This document shows positions 57,137-63,020 of a DNA stretch of 63,020 nt, in pieces. The position numbers and the translations under genes were made by a program. Each line of letters starts with the position of its first letter. Within the stretch, counting starts at the first letter, position 1. Source of the DNA: Paraburkholderia elongata. Lineage in GTDB: Bacteria > Pseudomonadota > Gammaproteobacteria > Burkholderiales > Burkholderiaceae. The notes beneath the pieces are model-generated. The model worked only from the letters and a program-made list of their open reading frames with translations, was not told the origin of the DNA and ran no database searches. The stretch lies in contig NZ_WOEZ01000064.1 in assembly GCF_013177735.1 (NCBI RefSeq), positions 1 through 63,020 on the forward strand, in the 5' to 3' direction.

Positions 57137-58774
57137 CTATGCCGCGTGGTGCCGGGCCGCAAGCACGCTCGGATCACGTGCAACGGTCTCCAGTGCCGGA
57201 TCCCATTGGCCAAACTGTGGCTGCCGGTAGAGCGTTGCGCTCGGATACCAGGGGCTGTCGGGCCGGTCGAGCAGCCAGACCCAATGCGGATTGACGTCGA
57301 GCAGCACCCATGTGCGCTGGCCGAGCGCGCCGCTCAGATGCGCCACGGACGTGCAAACCGTGATGACGAGATCGAGCGCGCTGACAAACGCCGCCGTGTC
57401 GTCGAAGTTGGCGAATTCGGCGGTGTAGTCCGACATCGGCAGACCCGCCGCTCGGGCGGCCGCGACGTCCGCCTCGGCACCCGGTTGCAGCGAATAGAAC
57501 GCCACGTCGTGCATGCCGCCGAAATGTTCCGCGTAGCGCTCCCAACCCACCCGCCGGAATGGATTGCGCTGATGGCCGGCACTGCCCGTCCACGTCAGTC
57601 CGACCTTGAGCCTCGTTTCTCCGTTAAGCCTCTTTCTCCACGACTCGCTGGCTGCAGCGTCCGCACGCAGATACGGAGTCGCAGCGGGGATGGTTTCTTC
57701 GCGCGTGTCGAATATCAAAGGCAGGCTGAGTAACGGAATTTCGTAGTCGAACGGCGGCAAAGATTCGACGCCGCCGCCGGCCGAATAGTTGTCCACACGA
57801 TCGCTGAGGCTGCGAGCGAGCAGCGCACCCATCTGCGGAAATGAATTCCAGACGAGACGGCCGCCCTCGCGATGAACACGCTCGGCCAGCAGAGGGATAT
57901 AGCGGCTGAACTGCAAGACATCGCCCATCCCCTGCTCGCCCCACACCAGCAGGGTTTTGCCGGCGAGCGGTTCGCCTCGCCAGGTCGGCGCCGGCATTGC
58001 CGGGCGGTTGCCGCCCAATTCAAATGATCGGTCCCAGCGCGCTTCGTGGGTTTGCCAGCCGTGCGCATAATCGCCTCGCATAAGCTGCAGCATGCTGAGA
58101 TTGGAGCGCATGGTCGCGTCGTTAGGCGCTAATGCACAGGCGGCTCTTTCGGCGTGCTCCGCTTCGTCCCAGCGTTGCGCCTCACGCAACGCCAGTGCAT
58201 AGTTGTTATGCGCCAGCGGGCTATGCGGCGCGCATTGCACGGCTCTTACGCCGGCTTCGAGCGCGCGCGGCAGATTCAAATTGGCGCGGCTTGCCTGAGT
58301 GAGATTGGTCCATGCGTCGCCGTGGCCGGGTTCGTCATGAACTGCACTTTCCAGTAGGGCGATCTGTTCGTTCAGGTCGCCGCTTGTAAGCGCGAGGGCG
58401 CCAGCGAGATTGTTGCGCAACTGCGGCAGTCTCGGATCGATGGCGTGTGCGCGACGATAGGGTGCGATTGCCTCGCCATGCCGGTTTGCCATCTGCAGCG
58501 CGTAGCCGACACGGAAGTGTGCGAGAGCGCGATGGGGATCGAGTTGGGCAATAATGGCGGCAAGTTCAATCGCGTCATGAAGACGATGTTGCTCGACAAG
58601 CGTAGCAATGAGTGATTCGATCGACTCATCGTCGATTGGGTGGTGTTGCGCAGCGGCATCGAGCCAGCCGGCCTCCGCCTCTGCGGTCCCGTTTTGCCGG
58701 GCTGCAGCAGCATGGCGCAGAAAATTCAGGAAAGCTGAAGAGGCGGGAGTTTCGCTATCAGAGATAGGCAGCAT
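57137..58774 (-). CDS. Tetratricopeptide protein with glycosyltransferase-like C-terminal half
   Basis: This 545-residue protein has TPR units (residues about 60-260: HRALAHFRVGYALQMANRH, GDAWTNLTQASRANLNL, SPLAHNNYALALREAQRW). A C-terminal domain follows with LLVWGEQGMGDVLQFSRYIPLL, VGLTWTGSAGHQRNPFR and DLVITVCTSVAHLSGALGQ. The latter resembles the GT9/OGT-like nucleotide-sugar fold seen in bacterial TPR glycosyltransferases. Acceptor and sugar are unknown. I chose Met at 58774 (MLPISDSETP). It is divergent from regB. Confidence 0.85.
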   Translation of the reverse strand: MLPISDSETPASSAFLNFLRHAAAARQNGTAEAEAGWLDAAAQHHPIDDESIESLIATLVEQHRLHDAIELAAIIAQLDPHRALAHFRVGYALQMANRHGEAIAPYRRAHAIDPRLPQLRNNLAGALALTSGDLNEQIALLESAVHDEPGHGDAWTNLTQASRANLNLPRALEAGVRAVQCAPHSPLAHNNYALALREAQRWDEAEHAERAACALAPNDATMRSNLSMLQLMRGDYAHGWQTHEARWDRSFELGGNRPAMPAPTWRGEPLAGKTLLVWGEQGMGDVLQFSRYIPLLAERVHREGGRLVWNSFPQMGALLARSLSDRVDNYSAGGGVESLPPFDYEIPLLSLPLIFDTREETIPAATPYLRADAAASESWRKRLNGETRLKVGLTWTGSAGHQRNPFRRVGWERYAEHFGGMHDVAFYSLQPGAEADVAAARAAGLPMSDYTAEFANFDDTAAFVSALDLVITVCTSVAHLSGALGQRTWVLLDVNPHWVWLLDRPDSPWYPSATLYRQPQFGQWDPALETVARDPSVLAARHHAA

Positions 58775-58872
58775 GGATGGGTTTGAGTGTGGCAAGAACC
58801 GGTGATGAGCGATCGGCCTGTGCAACGCTATCGCAAAAATTCCATGTTACCGGCACGAGACCGCGAGGTCAG

Positions 58873-58897
58873 TCGGACTAGTCCGAACCGTTAAACT
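58873..58897 (+). promoter_or_regulatory. Palindrome and -10 element of regB
   Basis: A perfect 14-base palindrome TCGGACTAGTCCGA (58873-58886) is followed by TAAACT at 58892-58897, a possible -10. The regB ATG is only six bases after that hexamer. The leader would be very short or absent and the palindrome would overlap the -35 region. No Shine-Dalgarno is visible. Confidence 0.5.
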
Positions 58898-58903
58898 AAA
58901 GTC

Positions 58904-60214
58904 ATGCATCGTATAACTAACACCGGCCGGGTCAACCTCGGTCATCTGTTCTGGCTACGCAGCCTCGCCATCATTGGCCAGCTGACGACGATTGCGTTCG
59001 TGCAGACCTTCTTCGGCGTGCACTTGCCGTTGCCCGCCATGTTGCTTGTGATCGCCCTCGAAGTGATCTTCAACGGACTCACGTGGTGGCGCGTCTCGCA
59101 GCAGCGGCCCGAGTCCAATCTCGAACTGTTCGGCCAGATCTGGGTCGATCTCGGCGCATTGTCTGCGCTGCTGTTCCTCTCTGGCGGCACCACCAACCCA
59201 TTCGTTTCGCTGTACCTGCCATCGCTCGCGATTGCCGCCGCCGTGTTGCCATGGCAACTGATGGCGTGGCTCGCCGCGTTCGCCGTGGCCTGCTATGCCG
59301 TGCTCGGCTTCGATTCCGTACCGCTCAATCTCGATAACCCGGCCAACCTGTTCGACTACTTTCGCGCAGGCATGTGGGTGAACTTCATGGTCAGCGTCGG
59401 CCTGATTGCGTGGTTCGTCGCGCGCATGTCACGCGCTCTGCGACTACGTGACGCAGCGCTCGGAGACGCGCAGCAGCGCTTGCTTCACGATGAACGCGCC
59501 GTCGCACTCGGCGTGCAGGCTGCCACTGTCGCGCACGAAATCGGCACGCCACTGTCTACAATTGCGATGTTGTCCGAAGAATTGCGCGACGCTGCGCGAA
59601 CCGATAAGGGGCTCGCGCCGTACAGCGCCGATCTGGATCTGCTCGAACAGCAAATGACGCTGTGTACTTCGGCGCTTGCGCGGCTGCGCAGCCGCGCAAC
59701 GACCGCGACCAACCGGCAAACGGTCAGCGAATGGCTCGAGTCGTTTGGCGAGCAATGGCGCTTGCGTCATCCGCATGTGAAGTTCGAGCGGATCGGTGTA
59801 CCGCCTGCGGGCGTCAGTCTTGACGATACGGTTGCCGTTAGTCAGATTCTTACGATTCTGCTCGACAACGCCGCGCGTGCGAGCCGCGATCACGTCACGC
59901 TGTCGTGCGCGCTCACAGCGCGCGGCGACCAGATCGTATTCGAGGTATGTGACGCGGGTCCTGGCATTCCTGCCGCGCTGCGCGGGTCGCTCGGCGCGAT
60001 GCCGGTCGACAGCACACAGGGTGGGCACGGCGTGGGCCTGTATCTGGCATTTTCAGCGGCGGCACGTCTGAAGGGATCGATCGAGCTGGCCGATGTCAGC
60101 GAGATCAAGCCGCGTGGCACGCGTGCAGTGTTGAGACTGCCGCTTGCAGCGCGCAAATTTTCAGGTGCGGGCCGTCAAGGCACTACGCCATCCAACACGG
60201 AGAAACAGGCATGA
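58904..60214 (+). CDS. regB: RegB/PrrB-type redox-sensing histidine kinase
   Basis: This 436-residue inner-membrane kinase has six N-terminal helices with the quinone-binding motif GGTTNPF (94-100) between them. HisKA with H211 in ATVAHEIGTPLSTIAML and HATPase (ILLDNAARAS, DAGPGIP, GGHGVGLYLA) follow. A cysteine at 254 (QQMTLCTSAL) corresponds in position to the redox-active Cys265 of Rhodobacter RegB. RegB proteins sense the ubiquinone pool and redox state. The stop overlaps the regA ATG by four bases. Confidence 0.93.
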   Translation: MHRITNTGRVNLGHLFWLRSLAIIGQLTTIAFVQTFFGVHLPLPAMLLVIALEVIFNGLTWWRVSQQRPESNLELFGQIWVDLGALSALLFLSGGTTNPFVSLYLPSLAIAAAVLPWQLMAWLAAFAVACYAVLGFDSVPLNLDNPANLFDYFRAGMWVNFMVSVGLIAWFVARMSRALRLRDAALGDAQQRLLHDERAVALGVQAATVAHEIGTPLSTIAMLSEELRDAARTDKGLAPYSADLDLLEQQMTLCTSALARLRSRATTATNRQTVSEWLESFGEQWRLRHPHVKFERIGVPPAGVSLDDTVAVSQILTILLDNAARASRDHVTLSCALTARGDQIVFEVCDAGPGIPAALRGSLGAMPVDSTQGGHGVGLYLAFSAAARLKGSIELADVSEIKPRGTRAVLRLPLAARKFSGAGRQGTTPSNTEKQA

Positions 60215-60753
60215 GCGATATGAATTTTCTGGTGATCGACGACGATGAGGTGTTCTCCGGCATCCTCGCCCGCGGTTTGACGCGGCGCGGCTATACGGTG
60301 GCCGAAGCGCACAACGCGGATGAGGCGATCAAGTTGGCGAACCAGCAGAAGTTCAGCCAGATCACGGTGGACCTGCATCTCGGCAACGACTCCGGCCTTA
60401 CGCTCGTCGCCCCCTTGCGTGATTTGCAGCCTGACGCGCGCATGCTGGTGTTGACCGGTTATGCCAGCATCGCCACGGCGGTACAGGCGGTGAAAGACGG
60501 CGCCGATAACTACCTGGCGAAGCCCGCCAATGTCGAGACGATTTTGTCGGCGCTGCAAAGCGAAGCGAGCTCGCTGCAGGCTGAAGCGGCGATTGAGCAT
60601 CCCACGCCGTTGTCGGTTGCGCGTCTGGAGTGGGAGCATATTCAACGCGTGCTCGCCGAGCACGGCGGCAATATTTCAGCCACTGCGCGCGCGTTGAACA
60701 TGCATCGCCGAACGCTGCAGCGCAAGCTGGCGAAGCGGCCGGTAAAGCAGTAA
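60211..60753 (+). CDS. regA: RegA/PrrA-type response regulator
   Basis: This 180-residue regulator has a receiver with Asp54 (ITVDLHLGNDSG) and acidic pocket VIDDDE. A short linker precedes the strongly conserved Fis-type helix-turn-helix NISATARALNMHRRTLQRKL. RegA controls respiration and carbon or nitrogen fixation genes in other proteobacteria. It is coupled to regB by ATGA and ends in a strong terminator. Confidence 0.94.
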   Translation: MSDMNFLVIDDDEVFSGILARGLTRRGYTVAEAHNADEAIKLANQQKFSQITVDLHLGNDSGLTLVAPLRDLQPDARMLVLTGYASIATAVQAVKDGADNYLAKPANVETILSALQSEASSLQAEAAIEHPTPLSVARLEWEHIQRVLAEHGGNISATARALNMHRRTLQRKLAKRPVKQ

Positions 60754-60789
60754 GCGCTGGGGCTTGCCCGCGCTTGCGGGCCGTCAAGC

Positions 60790-60826
60790 AAAACGGGCTG
60801 TCTTTCAAAAGACAGCCCGTTTTTTT
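60790..60826 (+). terminator. Rho-independent terminator of regBA
   Basis: The stem AAAACGGGCTGTCTTT/AAAGACAGCCCGTTTT with a small loop is followed by a T run, 37 bases after regA. Confidence 0.95.
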
Positions 60827-60907
60827 ACGCGTCACACATGATTGGTCGTATGCGAGGCGCGCGGCTTTAACGCGGCATTGGCGTCGACGCCGGCATCGGC
60901 ATCGGCA

Positions 60908-62254
60908 TCACAGCACGTAGCGCGACAGATCCTCGTCTTCCGCCACTTCGTTCAGCGCGCGATCGACATACGCCGCGTCGATCTGCACCGTCGTGCCGGA
61001 GTGATTGCCGGCTGCGAACGAGACATCTTCGAGCAGTTTTTCGATCACCGTGTACAGGCGGCGTGCGCCGATGTTTTCGGTCTTCTCGTTGACCGAGTAC
61101 GCGATTTCGGCCATACGGCGAATACCGTCGTCGGCGAATTCCAGGTGCACGTCTTCCGTGGCCAGCAGCGCCTGGTATTGCTTGACGAGGCTCGCGTCGG
61201 TCGAAACCAGAATCGATTCGAAATCGCCCACCGACAGCGAATCCAGTTCGACCCGAATCGGGAAGCGGCCTTGCAGTTCCGGAATCAGATCGCTCGGCTT
61301 GGCCAGATGAAACGCGCCGCTCGCGATGAACAGAATGTGGTCGGTCTTCACCATGCCGTACTTGGTGTTGATCGTGGTGCCTTCGACGAGCGGCAGCAGA
61401 TCGCGCTGCACACCCTGACGCGACACTTCACCACCGCCTGCTTCATTACGCGACGCGATCTTGTCGATTTCGTCCAAGAACACGATACCGTTCTGCTCGA
61501 CGTTCTGCACCGCTTTGGCTTTCACCTCTTCGTCGTTGAGCATCTTGCCGGCTTCTTCGTCGGTGAGGACCTTGAGCGCTTCCTTCACCTTCAGCTTGCG
61601 GCGTGTTTTCTTGCCGCCGCCGATGTTCGCGAACATTGAACGGATCTGCTCGGTCATGTCTTCCATGCCCGGTGGCCCCATGATGTCCATGCCGACTTGC
61701 GGCTGCTCGACGTCGAGTTCGATTTCCTTGTCGTCGAGCAGGCCTTCGCGCAGACGCTTGCGGAAGGTCTGGCGCGTGGTGCTGCCTTCGTCCGCCGTGT
61801 CGACGGCGCTGGAGCTCGCGCCGAAACCAACCGGCCGGGCGCTCGGCAGCAGGATGTCGAGGATGCGGTCTTCGGCCTGATCTTCCGCCTTGGTCCGCAC
61901 TTTGCGCATTTCCGTTTCGCGCGTCTGCTTGATTGAGATCTCCATCAGATCGCGCACAATGCTGTCGACGTCGCGGCCTACGTAGCCGACTTCGGTGAAT
62001 TTGGTGGCTTCGATCTTGATGAACGGTGCGTCGGCCAGTTTCGCCAGACGCCGCGCGATTTCGGTTTTGCCGACGCCGGTCGGTCCGATCATCAAAATGT
62101 TCTTCGGCGTGATTTCCTGACGCAGCGGGTCTTCAACCTGCTGACGGCGCCAGCGGTTGCGCAGCGCCACGGCAACTGCTTTCTTCGCGCGGCCTTGGCC
62201 GATGATGTGTTTGTCGAGTTCCGAGACAATCTCGGCAGGGGTCATAGTGCTCAT
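60908..62254 (-). CDS. hslU: ATP-dependent protease ATPase subunit HslU
   Basis: This 448-residue AAA+ unfoldase of the HslUV protease begins [20 protein letters not shown]. Walker A is [16 protein letters not shown], the pore loop follows as [12 protein letters not shown], and Walker B is [13 protein letters not shown]. The I-domain spans about residues 110-240, and [15 protein letters not shown] lies near the end. AAGGA stands before ATG 62254. It follows hslV by nine bases. Confidence 0.98.
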   Translation of the reverse strand: MSTMTPAEIVSELDKHIIGQGRAKKAVAVALRNRWRRQQVEDPLRQEITPKNILMIGPTGVGKTEIARRLAKLADAPFIKIEATKFTEVGYVGRDVDSIVRDLMEISIKQTRETEMRKVRTKAEDQAEDRILDILLPSARPVGFGASSSAVDTADEGSTTRQTFRKRLREGLLDDKEIELDVEQPQVGMDIMGPPGMEDMTEQIRSMFANIGGGKKTRRKLKVKEALKVLTDEEAGKMLNDEEVKAKAVQNVEQNGIVFLDEIDKIASRNEAGGGEVSRQGVQRDLLPLVEGTTINTKYGMVKTDHILFIASGAFHLAKPSDLIPELQGRFPIRVELDSLSVGDFESILVSTDASLVKQYQALLATEDVHLEFADDGIRRMAEIAYSVNEKTENIGARRLYTVIEKLLEDVSFAAGNHSGTTVQIDAAYVDRALNEVAEDEDLSRYVL

Positions 62255-62263
62255 CGTGGGTCC

Positions 62264-62800
62264 TTACTCGATCGTCTCGATAACGCGGTTATGGTTCGTA
62301 TAGATGCACATGTCGCCGGCAATCTCCAGCGACTTCTCCACGATCTCGCGCGGCGACATTTCGGTGTTGTCAGCGAGCGCCTTCGCGGCGGCTTGCGCGT
62401 AAGCGCCGCCCGAACCGATCGCGCAGATGCCGCCTTCCGGATCGAGCACGTCGCCGTTACCGGTGATGACGAGGGTGGTGGTGGCGTCCGCCGCGATCAG
62501 CATTGCTTCGAGGCGGCGCAGCATGCGGTCGGTGCGCCAGTCTTTGGCGAGTTCGACGGCAGCGCGGGTTAGATTGCCCTGATGTTTTTCCAGCTTCGCT
62601 TCGAAGCGGTCGAGCAGCGAGAAGGCGTCGGCCGTGCCGCCGGCGAAGCCGACCAGCACCTTGCCGTTGTAGATGCGCCGGACTTTCTTCGCACCGCCTT
62701 TCATGACGATGTTGCCCAGCGTGACCTGGCCGTCGCCGCCAAGCGCGACCTTGTCGCCGCGGCGCACGGAAACGATCGTCGTGCCGTGAAATTGCTCCAT
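62264..62800 (-). CDS. hslV: ATP-dependent protease proteolytic subunit HslV
   Basis: This 178-residue proteasome-like N-terminal nucleophile hydrolase begins [20 protein letters not shown]. Processing before TTIVSV exposes the catalytic threonine. Other family features are [23 protein letters not shown] and [15 protein letters not shown] chose Met at 62800, with GAGG upstream; the longer frame starts 16 codons earlier. It precedes hslU, and the pair follows a heat-shock-like promoter. Confidence 0.97.
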   Translation of the reverse strand: MEQFHGTTIVSVRRGDKVALGGDGQVTLGNIVMKGGAKKVRRIYNGKVLVGFAGGTADAFSLLDRFEAKLEKHQGNLTRAAVELAKDWRTDRMLRRLEAMLIAADATTTLVITGNGDVLDPEGGICAIGSGGAYAQAAAKALADNTEMSPREIVEKSLEIAGDMCIYTNHNRVIETIE

Positions 62801-62940
62801 ATGCGTTCCTCTTTGCAAAACGGGTAGGACACGGTGGCGGAACACCACCGCATGAATCCTGTGAATCCTGGAAGCGGACGGCGCGCAACGCTGAAACGAT
62901 CAACCGGCCGGCGCGCGCTCGTGCAACGCATGTCCAACTT

Positions 62941-62968
62941 ATTTTAGGGCGTGTGCGGTCATATCAAG
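62941..62968 (-). promoter_or_regulatory. Sigma32-like promoter of hslVU
   Basis: On the minus strand CTTGATA (62962-62968) and CCCTAAAAT (62941-62949) are separated by 12 bases, close to heat-shock elements CTTGAAA and CCCCATNT. It lies about 140 bases before hslV, a known heat-shock operon. Confidence 0.55.
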
Positions 62969-63020
62969 AGCCGGCAAATGGCATAAGACAAAAACACGGG
63001 ATTCGGAGCGGGCGGGGGAC

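Overview
The window is a 63-kb piece of GC-rich chromosome from a betaproteobacterium. Gene order, codon use and protein sequences (dprA-trx-topB, metX-metW, a RegB/RegA pair, a QueE with a 14-residue cluster-loop spacer, SlmA, the mre/mrd cluster, a CadA/CadR pair) point to Burkholderiaceae, most likely Paraburkholderia. This genus call is inferred from recognition, not from a database search. Almost everything is core chromosome. The only trace of mobile DNA is a transposase tail at the left edge (1-176).

Layout. 1-5.9 kb: transposase remnant, an orphan DUF799 lipoprotein, a divergent cadA/cadR heavy-metal module with a readable MerR-type operator, a small zinc-ribbon protein and dbpA. 6.2-12.9 kb: methionine-type aminotransferase, amino-acid-binding protein, a PadR regulator coupled to a flavin monooxygenase, an AraC regulator, a LysE exporter and a YecA-like protein. 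12.97-19.4 kb: tRNA-Lys(CUU), thioesterase, patatin, D-2-hydroxyacid dehydrogenase, GTP-dependent PEP carboxykinase and a LysR regulator. 19.5-27.5 kb: topB-trx-dprA facing def-fmt, then a LysE exporter and htpX. 27.7-33.0 kb: rsmB-DUF4390-ntrY-ntrX run as overlapping genes, then tRNA-Phe. 33.4-37.1 kb: queC-queE-queD (queuosine precursor) followed by an HpaI-type aldolase and a Sel1 protein. 37.2-43.7 kb (minus): mreB-mreC-mreD-mrdA-rodA, the rod-shape elongation machinery. 44.0-49.2 kb: gatC-gatA-gatB, ppk2, exodeoxyribonuclease III. 49.3-56.6 kb (minus): an M48 protease gene broken by an in-frame stop, ampG, metW, metX, slmA, a HAD nucleotidase and argB. 56.9-63.0 kb: a CWC zinc protein, a TPR protein, regB-regA and hslV-hslU.

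Many neighbouring genes overlap by four bases (ATGA or GTGA), which indicates translational coupling: PadR/monooxygenase, rsmB/DUF4390, aldolase/Sel1, mreC/mreD, ampG/M48, metX/metW and regB/regA. Several regulatory sites can be read directly: the CadR operator, a perfect CRP-type palindrome between the dehydrogenase gene and pckG, sigma32-like promoters before htpX and hslVU, and sigma70 promoters before both tRNAs.

I did not find a convincing new defence system, CRISPR array, prophage or biosynthetic cluster. The observations most worth a second look are the M48 gene broken by a stop next to a G12 tract, the C-A acceptor mismatch in tRNA-Phe, the tandem duplication that spans the AraC start region, the His/Cys repeats of CadA, the perfect palindromes, and the receiver-Fis response regulator without an AAA+ domain paired with an NtrY kinase.
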